Assembly: GCF_000426685.1 (NCBI RefSeq)
Contig: NZ_KE384553.1
Coordinates: forward strand, 390,906 to 454,905
Direction of reading: 5' to 3'
DNA from: Solimonas flava DSM 18980
Lineage (GTDB): Bacteria > Pseudomonadota > Gammaproteobacteria > Nevskiales > Nevskiaceae
DNA length: 64,000 nt
Shown here: piece after piece, positions 39,341-48,162 of the stretch
Layout: each line of letters opens with the position of its first letter
Position numbering within the stretch: position 1 is the first letter of the stretch
The notes under the pieces: model-generated
Database searches by the model: none
What the model was told of the DNA's origin: nothing
The model's input: the letters and a program-made list of their open reading frames with translations, nothing else
Position numbers and translations under genes: made by a program

Positions 39341-41137
39341 ATGCCTCAGGCTTACGACATCATCGTCCGCGACGGACTTTACTTCGACGGTCTCGGCTCG
39401 CCGGGCGTGCCGCGGCACATCGGCGTGCGCGACGGCCGCGTCGTCGCGGTCTCGGAGACGCCGCTGGCCGAAGCCGGCTGCGCGACGGTGATCGACGCGC
39501 GCGGCCGCTGGGTGATGCCCGGCTTTCTCGACACGCACACGCATTACGACGCGGAGCTGATCGCCGCGCCCTCGCTCAAGGAAAGCGTGCGCCACGGCGT
39601 GACGACGGTGACGATCGGCTCGTGCTCGATCAGCATGATCCTGTCCGAGCCGGAGGACTGCTCGGATCTGTTCACGCGCGTCGAGTCGGTGCCGCGCACC
39701 CAGGTGCTGCCGCTGCTGCGCCAGAAAAAACGCTGGAACACGGTCGGCGGCTATGTGGATTTTCTCCGGCGCCATCCGCTCGGGCCGAACGTGTGCTCGT
39801 TCCTCGGCCACTCCGACCTGCGCGTGCACGTGCTGGGCCTGGATCGCGCGGTCGACGCCAAGGCGCAGCCGACGGAGCCCGAGCTGCGCAAGATGGAAGC
39901 GCTGCTCGACGAAGCCGTCGACGCCGGCCTGCTCGGCCTGTCGACGATGACGACGACCTGGGACAAGCTCGACGGCGAGCGCCAGTGGTCGAAGTCGCTG
40001 CCGTCGACCTACGCGCGCTGGCGCGAGTTCCGGCGCCTCAACCGCGTGCTGCGCCGCCGCGGCGCGATCCACCAGGGCGCGCCGAACATCGTCACCAAGG
40101 TCAATGTCGTCGGCTTCCTGCTGGAGAGCGCCGGCTTCTGGCTGCGCCGCAAGCTGAAGACGACGCTGATCACGCTGATGGACGTCAAGGCCAATCCGCT
40201 GCTGCACCGCACGGTCGGGCCGCTGGCGACCTGGTGGAACCGGCTCGCCAATGCGGACTTCCGCTGGCAGGCGCTGCCGGTGCCGTTCGAGGTCTACGCC
40301 GACGGCATCGACCTGGTGATCTTCGAGGAATTCGGCGCCGGCGAGGCCGCGCTGCACCTGAAGACCGAGGTCGAGCGCAACGCGCTGTTCAAGGACGAGG
40401 CCTACCGGCGCTGGTTCCGCCGCAATTACGAGAACCGCCTGCAGCCGCGCGTCTGGCATCGCAACTTTCACGACGCGACCATCGTCGGCTGCCCGGACGC
40501 GAGCCTCGTCGGCCAGACCTTCGGCGCGATCGCCGATGCGCGCGGCCTGCATCCGGTCGACGCGTTTCTCGATCTCGTCGTCGAGCACGGGCGCAAACTG
40601 CGCTGGAAGACGGTGATCGCCAACCATCGTCCGGAAGGCATCAAGCGCATCCTGCGCGAGCCGGCGACGCTGGTCACCTTCGCCGATTCCGGCGCGCACA
40701 TCCGCAACATGGCCTTCTACAACTTCCCGCTGCGCATGCTCAAGCTGGTGCGCGATGCCGAGCGCGAAGGCCGCCCGTTCATGAGCATCGAGCATGCGGT
40801 CTGGCGGCTGACCGGCGAACTGGGCCAGTGGTTCGGCGTCGATGCCGGCACCCTGCGCGTCGGCGATCGCGCCGATCTGGTCGTCGTCGATCCGCTGGCG
40901 CTGGACGCGCGGCTCGAGGCCTACCACGAGGCGCCGATGGAAGCGCTCGACGGCCTGCGGCGCATGGTCAACCGCAGCGACGGCGCGGTCGAGGCCGTGC
41001 TGATCGGTGGCCGCGTCGCCTACCGCAACGGCGAGTTCGCGCCGACGCTCGGCGTCGAGCGCGGCTACGGCGTGTTTCTGCCGTATGGACGCAAGGCCGC
41101 GCCGGAACCGCCGCTCAGCGTCGCGGCGGCGGCATAG
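39341..41137 (+). CDS. N-acyl-D-amino-acid deacylase-family amidohydrolase (paralog 1)
   Basis: A 598-residue amidohydrolase. The metal motif is DTHTHYD near residue 64, followed by the D-aminoacylase-like GVTTVTIGSC and, near the C-terminus, TFADSGAHIRN and LRVGDRADLVVVDP. D-aminoacylases remove acyl groups from N-acyl-D-amino acids using zinc. The strong ribosome binding site GGAGGAGAG precedes the start. A second, shorter member lies at 46379. Large insertions (residues about 100-330) depart from the classic enzyme, so the substrate is open. Confidence 0.8.
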   Translation: MPQAYDIIVRDGLYFDGLGSPGVPRHIGVRDGRVVAVSETPLAEAGCATVIDARGRWVMPGFLDTHTHYDAELIAAPSLKESVRHGVTTVTIGSCSISMILSEPEDCSDLFTRVESVPRTQVLPLLRQKKRWNTVGGYVDFLRRHPLGPNVCSFLGHSDLRVHVLGLDRAVDAKAQPTEPELRKMEALLDEAVDAGLLGLSTMTTTWDKLDGERQWSKSLPSTYARWREFRRLNRVLRRRGAIHQGAPNIVTKVNVVGFLLESAGFWLRRKLKTTLITLMDVKANPLLHRTVGPLATWWNRLANADFRWQALPVPFEVYADGIDLVIFEEFGAGEAALHLKTEVERNALFKDEAYRRWFRRNYENRLQPRVWHRNFHDATIVGCPDASLVGQTFGAIADARGLHPVDAFLDLVVEHGRKLRWKTVIANHRPEGIKRILREPATLVTFADSGAHIRNMAFYNFPLRMLKLVRDAEREGRPFMSIEHAVWRLTGELGQWFGVDAGTLRVGDRADLVVVDPLALDARLEAYHEAPMEALDGLRRMVNRSDGAVEAVLIGGRVAYRNGEFAPTLGVERGYGVFLPYGRKAAPEPPLSVAAAA

Positions 41138-41771
41138 CGGCGGCGATCGCCACGTAACCGGCCCCCATCAGCAGCGCGTACCACCATTCGACGATGTTGA
41201 TCAGGCTGCCGTCGTCGTCGAAGGCGCGCAGCGGAATGCTGGCCAGGCCGAGGCCGAGCAGGGCCGCGCACAGCGTCGCGAGCAGCGCGCGCTGGCGCCG
41301 CGTCACGGCGGGCGCTTTCTCGATCAGCACGGCGGTCAGCATTTCCGCCAGCACCGTGCCGGCGAAGTAGACCGTGATGCCGTAGCGGCGCAGCCACTGG
41401 TAGACGTGGCCCTCGGCGCCGAGGAAGCTGGCGTACAGCGCCAGGAACGCCGCCGCCAGCAGGCCGAGCGCGAGCACCGCCGCGACGCGCCGCGGCGCGT
41501 CCGGGCGCAGCGCGCGCAGGCGCTCGGCGATGCGCCGCCAGAACAGCGCGAGCATCAGCACGTTCACCAGCATCAGCGGCTTGAACAGCAGATTCGCGCT
41601 GCCGTGCCGCGCGGCGCGGCTGATCGAGGTGCAGCCATCGACGTACGGCATGCAGGCCGGCGCGTAGCCTTCGCGGATCGACAGCAGATAGGCCAGATGC
41701 ACGGCGAGGAACGGCAGGCCGGCGACCAGCCAGGCGTAGCGCCGTAGGGGAATTCGCTCTGGAGCGCGCAT
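41115..41771 (-). CDS. Multi-pass membrane protein of uncertain family
   Basis: A 218-residue membrane protein with about six hydrophobic segments (RYAWLVAGLPFLAVHLAYLL, LLFKPLMLVNVLMLALFW, VAAVLALGLLAAAFLAL, ITVYFAGTVLAEMLTAVLI, ALLATLCAALLGLGLA, EWWYALLMGAGYVAIAAA). A short outward loop has two cysteines (PACMPYVDGCTS). The outline is reminiscent of Frag1/DRAM/Sfk1 proteins but I would not assign it. It ends 23 bases inside the plus-strand amidohydrolase frame (tail-to-tail overlap) and starts 48 bases from the divergent S46 peptidase. Confidence 0.6.
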   Translation of the reverse strand: MRAPERIPLRRYAWLVAGLPFLAVHLAYLLSIREGYAPACMPYVDGCTSISRAARHGSANLLFKPLMLVNVLMLALFWRRIAERLRALRPDAPRRVAAVLALGLLAAAFLALYASFLGAEGHVYQWLRRYGITVYFAGTVLAEMLTAVLIEKAPAVTRRQRALLATLCAALLGLGLASIPLRAFDDDGSLINIVEWWYALLMGAGYVAIAAAMPPPRR

Positions 41772-41819
41772 GCCGCGGAGTTTACCCTTGCCGGATTCGC
41801 CGCCCGACAAGGAGCAGAC

Positions 41820-43865
41820 ATGATCTTCCGCCATCCGCAGGCCTGGCTCGCCGCCGCGCTGAGCCTGTGCACCGTTTCCGCGACCGCCGCCGAAGGCATG
41901 TGGACGCTCGACAATCTGCCGCGCGCCCAGCTCAAGGAGCGCTACGGCTTCGAGCCGGACGCGAAATGGGTCGATCATGTGATGAAGGCGTCGGTGCGTC
42001 TCGCCGGCGGCTGCTCGGGCTCGTTCGTGTCGAAGGACGGGCTGGTGCTCACCAACGCGCACTGCGTGCTCGACTGCGTGCAGGATCTGTCCGGGGAGAA
42101 GGACTGGGTCAACGAGGGCTTCGTCGCCCGCAAACGCGAAGACGAGCTGGCCTGTCCGTCGGTCGAGTTGAACCGCCTCGAACAGATCACCGACGTCAGC
42201 GCGCGCATCGCCAAGGCGACGGCCGGCAAGACCGGTCAGGCCTATGTCGAAGCCAAGCAGGCGACGCAGGCGGCGATCGAGTCCGAGTGCAGCGGCCAGG
42301 ACGCCGCGCACACGCGCTGCGATATCGTCGAGCTCTACAACGGCGGCCGGTACGATCTGTATCGCTACCACCGCTTCCAGGATGTGCGCCTGGTGTTCTC
42401 GCCGGAGTATCAGGCGGCGTTCTTCGGCGGCGATCCGGACAATTTCAACTTCCCGCGCTACAACCTCGACATGGGCCTGCTGCGCGCCTACGAGAACGGC
42501 AAGCCGGCGAAGATCAAGGACTACTTCCCGCTGAACGCGGCGGGTGCGAAGACTGGCGAACTGACGATGGTCACCGGCCATCCGGGCTCGACCGAGCGCC
42601 AGCTGACCGTCGCCCAGCTCGAAGCGCTGCGCGACTACCGCCTGATCAACACGGCGCTGTATTACGCGGAACGCCGTGCGATGCTTGCGCAGTACGGGCG
42701 CATCGGCGCCGAGGCAGCGCGCCAGTCGCAGACCGATCTGACGTATACCGAGAACAGCCTCAAGGTCTACAAGGGCGAGATCGAGGCGCTGCACGATCCG
42801 GCCGTGTTCGAGCGCAAGCGCGACGAGGAAGCGACCCTGCGCGCGGCGGCGACGTCGACCGCGCCCTGGGACGAGATCGCCCGCGCCGAGACGGTGCTGC
42901 GCAATCACTACGTGCGCTACCAGATGCTGGAGCGCAGCCGGGCCTTCTACTCCGAGCATTTCCGCATCGCCCGCGCGCTGGTGCGCCACGCCGAGGAAAT
43001 GCGCAAGCCGAACGAGGTGCGTCTGCCGGAGTTCCAGGACGCCGCGCTGCCGACGCTCGAACAGCGCGTGATGTCGAAGGCGCCGATCTATCCGGAGTAC
43101 GAAAAGGCCAAGCTGACGTGGTCGCTGACCAAGCTGCGCGAGGCGGTCGGCCCGGATGACGCGCTCGTCAAGCTGGTGCTCGGCAAGCAGTCGCCGGACG
43201 AACTGGCGCGCGATCTTGTCGACGGCAGCAAGCTCGCCGATCCGGCCGTGCGCCGGCAGCTGTGGGACGGCGGCGCCGCAGCGATCGCGGCCTCGAACGA
43301 TCCGTTCATCAAGCTGGCCCGCGCGATCGACGCACCGGCCCGCGCCGTGCGCAAGACGATCGAGGCCGATGTCGAAGGGCCGGAGTCGCGCGCCGCCGAG
43401 GAGATCGCCAAGGTCCGCTTCGCCAGGTTCGGCACTGCCGTCTATCCGGATGCGACCTTCACGCTGCGCCTGTCGTACGGCGAGGTGCAGGGCTGGGACG
43501 AGAACGGCACGCCGGTGCCGCCGTTCACCGATCTGGGCGGCGCCTTCGCGCGCCAGACCGGCCGCGATCCGTTCGAGCTGCCGAAGGCGTGGAACGCCGC
43601 CAAGGACAAGCTGGATCTGGCCACGCCGTACAACTTCGTGACCACCAACGACATCATCGGCGGCAACTCGGGCAGCCCGGTCATCAACCGCAAGGCGGAG
43701 ATCGTCGGTCTGGCCTTCGACGGCAACGCGCATTCGCACGGCGGTGCGTTCTGGTTCGACGACAAGCTCAACCGCTGCGTCGCCGTGCATCCGGCGGCGA
43801 TCGCCGAAGCGCTCGACAAGATCTACGGCGTCCCCGGCCTGCTCAAGGAAATGCAGGGCCGCTAA
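41820..43865 (+). CDS. S46 family dipeptidyl-peptidase, exported
   Basis: A 681-residue exported serine peptidase with a signal peptide (AWLAAALSLCTVSATA). The S46 catalytic residues are visible: His in VLTNAHC, the Asp region GGDPDNFNFPRYNLD and Ser in IIGGNSGSPVINR. A long helical domain fills residues 280-520, as in DPP7/DPP11. S46 enzymes release N-terminal dipeptides from oligopeptides in the periplasm and feed amino-acid uptake. Whether it prefers acidic or hydrophobic residues cannot be decided by eye. ATG 41820 has AAGGAG; a strong bidirectional terminator follows. Confidence 0.92.
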   Translation: MIFRHPQAWLAAALSLCTVSATAAEGMWTLDNLPRAQLKERYGFEPDAKWVDHVMKASVRLAGGCSGSFVSKDGLVLTNAHCVLDCVQDLSGEKDWVNEGFVARKREDELACPSVELNRLEQITDVSARIAKATAGKTGQAYVEAKQATQAAIESECSGQDAAHTRCDIVELYNGGRYDLYRYHRFQDVRLVFSPEYQAAFFGGDPDNFNFPRYNLDMGLLRAYENGKPAKIKDYFPLNAAGAKTGELTMVTGHPGSTERQLTVAQLEALRDYRLINTALYYAERRAMLAQYGRIGAEAARQSQTDLTYTENSLKVYKGEIEALHDPAVFERKRDEEATLRAAATSTAPWDEIARAETVLRNHYVRYQMLERSRAFYSEHFRIARALVRHAEEMRKPNEVRLPEFQDAALPTLEQRVMSKAPIYPEYEKAKLTWSLTKLREAVGPDDALVKLVLGKQSPDELARDLVDGSKLADPAVRRQLWDGGAAAIAASNDPFIKLARAIDAPARAVRKTIEADVEGPESRAAEEIAKVRFARFGTAVYPDATFTLRLSYGEVQGWDENGTPVPPFTDLGGAFARQTGRDPFELPKAWNAAKDKLDLATPYNFVTTNDIIGGNSGSPVINRKAEIVGLAFDGNAHSHGGAFWFDDKLNRCVAVHPAAIAEALDKIYGVPGLLKEMQGR

Positions 43866-43895
43866 GCCGCCGCGCTCGTTCGTCGGCGGCAAGGG

Positions 43896-43930
43896 AAAAT
43901 GGGCGCGCCGGATGGCGCGCCCATTTTCTT
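43896..43930 (+). terminator. Bidirectional Rho-independent terminator
   Basis: Stem AAAATGGGCGCGCC / GGCGCGCCCATTTT (43896-43909 with 43914-43927) around a GGAT loop, flanked by A-run and T-run (TTTTCTT). It lies between the S46 peptidase and the convergent beta-propeller lipoprotein and can end both transcripts. Confidence 0.9.
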
Positions 43931-43973
43931 GTGTCCGCCTTTTTCGAGAGGGCGCGCCGCGCGCGGCGCCGGC

Positions 43974-44972
43974 CTACGGCTTGCGCCGGAACACCGACAG
44001 GCGGTTGCCGATTGGGCTCGTGGTGTCGCCGAGGATGCCTTTTTCGGTGACGAGCAGTTCGTCGGGCGCGAACAGCGGCGCGCGGCCGGCGCGGACCTGC
44101 GAGGGGAAGCTGAAGCCGAGCGCTGCGGTCTTCGACTGCACGGTGCCGTCGGCGCCGATCAGCGCGATCTGGCCGCTGCTGTAGAAGGCCGCGAGCAGCG
44201 CGTCGCCGACGAAGCTGAAATCGTCCGGGACGGCGCCGAAGCGCGCGAACGGCGTCACCGCGCCGGCGCTGCCGTCGGCGGCGATCGCGATCGCGCGTAT
44301 CACGCCGAGGCTGCTGCCGCGGCTGCTCAGGCCCAGATCGCTGACGTACAGCGTGCGATCGCGCCGCTGCAGGCCGTTCGGTGCGATCAGGCCGCTCGCG
44401 AGCCAGTCGCTCTGCTCGCTCACCTTCAGCGGATCGGCGGGGTCCAGACGCAGGCGCACGATCTTCGGGTCGGGCAGCGCATTCGTCGCCAGCGGACCGT
44501 TGGCGACGTACAGCTCGCCGTCCGGTCCCTCGGCGAGCCCGTTCGGCGCGTGCAGGCCGAGCGCGTGGATCGGCTGCAGGGCCGGATGCGCGTCGAGCGG
44601 CGCCGCATAGAGGCGGCCGTCGAAGCAGTTCGCGTACAGCGTGCCGCGGACGATGGCCAGCCCGGTGAAGTTGCAGCTGCCGGCGTAGAGCGGTGTCGCC
44701 GCGTAGCCGTCGCCGTCGCGCGTCACCTCGTAGACGTTGCTGCCGCCGGACACGAACAGACGGCCGTCGTCGCTGAAGCGCAGGTTCTCGGCGTCCGCGA
44801 TCGTCAGCAGCAGGGTCTTCTCGCCGCAGTCGCTGGCGACGCACAGCGTCGCCGGATCGACCGCCGCGTCGCCGCCGCCGGCCGGGTCGCCCTGCGAGGA
44901 GCAGGCCGCCGCAAAAAGAAATCCGCAGGCGGTGAGCCTGCGGATTGCAGTTTTCCCCTTTGTCGTGTTCAT
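43974..44972 (-). CDS. Beta-propeller (SMP-30/NHL-like) lipoprotein
   Basis: A 332-residue lipoprotein with lipobox FAAAC (Cys24). The mature part consists of propeller blades such as NLRFSDDGRLFVSGGSNVYEV, GLAEGPDGELYVANGP and LIAPNGLQRRDRTLYVSDLG, similar to SMP-30/gluconolactonase and NHL proteins. Catalytic metal residues of SMP-30 are not obvious, so it may only bind a ligand. It is 48 bases downstream of thiolase. A terminator-like hairpin lies within codons 8-19 of the signal peptide. Confidence 0.65.
   Translation of the reverse strand: MNTTKGKTAIRRLTACGFLFAAACSSQGDPAGGGDAAVDPATLCVASDCGEKTLLLTIADAENLRFSDDGRLFVSGGSNVYEVTRDGDGYAATPLYAGSCNFTGLAIVRGTLYANCFDGRLYAAPLDAHPALQPIHALGLHAPNGLAEGPDGELYVANGPLATNALPDPKIVRLRLDPADPLKVSEQSDWLASGLIAPNGLQRRDRTLYVSDLGLSSRGSSLGVIRAIAIAADGSAGAVTPFARFGAVPDDFSFVGDALLAAFYSSGQIALIGADGTVQSKTAALGFSFPSQVRAGRAPLFAPDELLVTEKGILGDTTSPIGNRLSVFRRKP
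44912..44946 (-). terminator. Terminator-like hairpin overlapping signal-peptide codons
   Basis: Read on the minus strand, AATCCGCAGGC and GCCTGCGGATT (44946-44936 and 44930-44920) form an 11-base-pair stem around TCACC, followed directly by TCTTTTT. This has the shape of an intrinsic terminator. It lies 74 bases after the thiolase stop and inside the start of the lipoprotein gene, so it could end the thiolase transcript and limit the lipoprotein. Confidence 0.6.
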
Positions 44973-45020
44973 CAGAGATCCCCCGATCTCCGGCGCCGCT
45001 GCGGCGCCACGACAGCTTTC

Positions 45021-46211
45021 TTACAGCATCTCGATCGCCAGCGCGACGGCTTCGCCGCCGCCGATGCACAGCGAGGCGACGCCCTTCTTGCCGCCGCTCT
45101 TCTTCAGCGCGCCGATCAGCGTGGTGACGATGCGCGTGCCCGACGCGCCGATCGGGTGGCCGAGCGCGCAGGCGCCGCCGTGCACGTTGACCTTGTCGTG
45201 CGGCAGCTGGTGCTCCTTCATCGCCGCCATCGTTACGATCGCGAAGGCTTCGTTGATCTCCCAGAGGTCGACGTCACCGACGCTCCAGCCGGCCTTGGCC
45301 AGCACTTTTTCGATGGCCTGCACCGGCGCGATCGTGAACTCGGCCGGCAGGCGCGAGTGCGTGGCGTGCGCGACGATGCGGGCGAGCGGCTGGATGCTGC
45401 GGCGGGCGGCTTCCGACTGGCGCATCAGCACCACCGCGGCGGCGCCGTCGGAGATCGAGCTGGCGTTGGCGGCGGTGACGGTGCCGTCCTTCTTGAACGC
45501 CGGCTTGAGCGTCGGGATCTTTTCGGGCATCGCCTTGAACGGGCCTTCGTCGCGGCTGATGCGCTCGACACCCTTCTTGCCGGCGACTTCGACCGGCACG
45601 ACTTCGAAGTCGAAGCTGCCGTCCTCGTTGGCCTTCTTGGCGCGCGCCAGCGACTCGATCGCGAACGCGTCCTGCATCTCGCGGGTGAAGCCGTACTGCT
45701 CGGCGGTGCGCTCGGCGAAGACGCCCATCGGCGTGCGCTTCTCGTAGGCGTCCTCGAGGCCGTCGAGCGCCATGTGGTCGAGCAGTTCGCCGTGGCCGAA
45801 GCGGTAGCCGCCGCGCGCCTTGGCGAGCAGGTACGGCGCGTTGCTCATGCTCTCCATGCCGCCGGCGACGACGACATCGTTGCTGCCGGCCCGGATCAGG
45901 TCGTGCGCCAGCATGATGGTCTTCATGCCCGAGCCGCAGACCTTGTTGACCGTGGTCGCGCCGCAGGCGTCCGGCAGGCCGGCGCCGCGCGAGGCCTGGC
46001 GCGCCGGCGCCTGACCCTGGCCGGCCGGCAGCACGCAGCCCATCAGCACTTCCTGCACGTCGGCCGGGGCCAGGCCCGAGCGCTCGACCGCCGCCTTGAT
46101 CGCCAGCGCGCCGAGCTGGTTGCCCGAGAAGCCCGACAGCATGCCGAGCATGCCGCCCATCGGCGTGCGGGCGATGCCGGTGATGACGATCGGATCGGAA
46201 GACGATGACAT
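45021..46211 (-). CDS. Acetyl-CoA C-acyltransferase (thiolase)
   Basis: A 396-residue thiolase. The nucleophilic Cys is in TVNKVCGSGMKTIM, the active-site His in VNVHGGACALGHPIGASGTR and the second Cys in VASLCIGGGEAVALAIE. It cleaves 3-ketoacyl-CoA or condenses acetyl-CoA; the NEAF motif (WEINEAFAIV) fits both. ATG 46211 has AGAGGAGC. With the acyl-CoA dehydrogenase, FadH and ligase, it would complete a fatty-acid degradation set, though a ketothiolase (PhaA/AtoB) role is equally consistent. Confidence 0.93.
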   Translation of the reverse strand: MSSSSDPIVITGIARTPMGGMLGMLSGFSGNQLGALAIKAAVERSGLAPADVQEVLMGCVLPAGQGQAPARQASRGAGLPDACGATTVNKVCGSGMKTIMLAHDLIRAGSNDVVVAGGMESMSNAPYLLAKARGGYRFGHGELLDHMALDGLEDAYEKRTPMGVFAERTAEQYGFTREMQDAFAIESLARAKKANEDGSFDFEVVPVEVAGKKGVERISRDEGPFKAMPEKIPTLKPAFKKDGTVTAANASSISDGAAAVVLMRQSEAARRSIQPLARIVAHATHSRLPAEFTIAPVQAIEKVLAKAGWSVGDVDLWEINEAFAIVTMAAMKEHQLPHDKVNVHGGACALGHPIGASGTRIVTTLIGALKKSGGKKGVASLCIGGGEAVALAIEML

Positions 46212-46378
46212 GGCGGAAAGCTCCTCTGCTGGGCGGGGCGCCCGTGGATGGAAAAGTCCCGCATTTTAGCGCGCGACGGCCGGCGCCCGCGGCGCGGCCG
46301 CCCTGCGTTCGGACGAGACGGCGTGCCGCGGCGCGCTCCTAAGATGATCGCGGACCTGCCGGGGAGTAGGGAGGCGCC

Positions 46379-48088
46379 ATGCACGAGCTGGTGATTCGCG
46401 GCGGCCGCATCGTCGACGGCAGCGGCGGCGCGATCTTCGAGGGCGACGTCGCCGTCGACGCGGGGCGGCTCGTGCAGGTCGGCGGCCGCGCCGGCCGCGG
46501 CCGCGAGGAGATCGACGCGCGCGGCCGGCTGGTCACACCCGGCTGGGTCGACATCCACAGCCATTACGACGGCCAGGCGACCTGGGACCCGTACCTGACG
46601 CCGTCCGGCGGCCATGGCGTGACGACCGTGGTGATGGGCAACTGCGGCATCGGCTTCGCGCCGGCGCGCCCGCAGCGGCGCGACTGGCTGATCAACGTCA
46701 TGGAAGGCGTCGAGGACATCCCGGGCACGGCGCTGCACGAAGGCATCCGCTGGCGCTGGGAGAGCTTCCCCGAATATCTCGATGCGCTCGCCGACACGCC
46801 GCGCGCGCTCGACGTCGCCGCGCAGGTGCCGCACAGCGCGCTGCGCGATTACGTGATGGGCGAGCGCGGCGCGACGCGCGCGGCGGCCGGCGACGACGAG
46901 ATCGCGCGCATGGGCGCGCTGCTCGGCGACGCGCTGCGCGCCGGTGCGGTCGGCTTTTCGACGTCGCGCACCCGGCTGCACCTTGCCGCCGACGGCAGCG
47001 CGGTCGCCGGCAGCTTCGCCGACGAGCGCGAGCTGGGCGGTCTGGCCGAAGCGCTGCGCGCGGCCGGGCACGGCGTGTTCCAGCTGGTGTCCGATTTCCG
47101 CGACGCCGGCGCCGAGTTCGCCACGCTGCGCCGTCTGGCGCTGCGCAGCGGCGTGCCGGTGCACTACGTGCTGGTCCAGGACCCGGAGGCGCCCGGCAAG
47201 TGGCGCACGCTGCTGCAGCTCACCGACGCCGCGGCGCGCGAGGGCGCGGCGCTGACCGCGCTCGTCGGCTGCCGGCCGGTCGGCATGCTGATCAATCTCG
47301 ACAGCCGCCATCACCCGTTCTCCGAGCATCTTTCGTATCGGCGCATCGCCGCGCTGCCGCTTGCCGAGCGTCTGCGGTGCCTGCGCGAACCCGGCTTTCG
47401 CGCGCAGCTGCTCGCCGAGCGGCCGAGCGGCGGCAGTGCCTGGTGGCGCACGCGCCTGGCGCAGTACGAAAACCTCTACCGGCTCGGCGATCCGCCCGAC
47501 TACGAGCCGGCGCCGGAGCGCTCGATCGCGGCGATCGCCGCGCGCCAGTCGCGCGAGCCGGAGGAGGTGGTCTACGACATCCTCGCCGCCGGCGACGGCA
47601 GCGACTGGCTGTACCTGCCGCTGTTCAACTACGCCGACGCCAGCTACGACGCGCTGCAGGCGATGCTCGCGCATCCGCACAGCGTGCTGAGCCTCGCCGA
47701 CGGCGGCGCGCATTGCGGGCTGATCTGCGACGCCGGCGCGCCGACCTTCCTGCTGACGCACTGGGTGCGCGACCGCGTGCGCGGGCCGCGCTTGCCGCTG
47801 GCGCGCGCCGTGGCGATGCAGAGCGCGCGCACCGCGGCGGCCTACGGCCTGCGCGATCGCGGCCGTCTGGCGCCGGGCCTGCGCGCCGATCTCAACGTCA
47901 TCGATTTCGAGCGCCTGCATCTGCAGCAGCCGCGCTGGGCGAACGATCTGCCGGCCAGCGGCCGCCGCCTGCTGCAGCCGGCGCAGGGTTACGTCGCGAC
48001 GGTCTGCGCCGGCCGCGTCACCTGGCGCGACGGCGCGCCGACCGGCGAATTGCCGGGCCGCGTGGTGCGCGGCGCCGCCGTCGCCTGA
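46379..48088 (+). CDS. N-acyl-D-amino-acid deacylase-family amidohydrolase (paralog 2)
   Basis: A 569-residue amidohydrolase paralogous to that at 39341: DIHSHYD metal motif near residue 60, [16 protein letters not shown], and the C-terminal [19 protein letters not shown] with [25 protein letters not shown]-type text is typical of D-aminoacylase. Large central insertion as in its paralog. Acts on an N-acyl-D-amino acid or related substrate (inference). It is divergent from thiolase and followed by an amino-acid dehydrogenase on the same strand, which could use the released amino acid after racemisation. Confidence 0.82.
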   Translation: MHELVIRGGRIVDGSGGAIFEGDVAVDAGRLVQVGGRAGRGREEIDARGRLVTPGWVDIHSHYDGQATWDPYLTPSGGHGVTTVVMGNCGIGFAPARPQRRDWLINVMEGVEDIPGTALHEGIRWRWESFPEYLDALADTPRALDVAAQVPHSALRDYVMGERGATRAAAGDDEIARMGALLGDALRAGAVGFSTSRTRLHLAADGSAVAGSFADERELGGLAEALRAAGHGVFQLVSDFRDAGAEFATLRRLALRSGVPVHYVLVQDPEAPGKWRTLLQLTDAAAREGAALTALVGCRPVGMLINLDSRHHPFSEHLSYRRIAALPLAERLRCLREPGFRAQLLAERPSGGSAWWRTRLAQYENLYRLGDPPDYEPAPERSIAAIAARQSREPEEVVYDILAAGDGSDWLYLPLFNYADASYDALQAMLAHPHSVLSLADGGAHCGLICDAGAPTFLLTHWVRDRVRGPRLPLARAVAMQSARTAAAYGLRDRGRLAPGLRADLNVIDFERLHLQQPRWANDLPASGRRLLQPAQGYVATVCAGRVTWRDGAPTGELPGRVVRGAAVA

Positions 48089-48162
48089 GGAATGCCCCGG
48101 CTGGTCGGCGCGGGGGTGCTGGCTACAATCCACGTCCGTTTTTGTCCGGAGTGGACGCCGCC

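Noticed and set aside
47200-48162. Long extension upstream of the leucine-dehydrogenase-type gene
   Set aside because: It overlaps the amidohydrolase in another frame and has no dehydrogenase text before ATG 48163.
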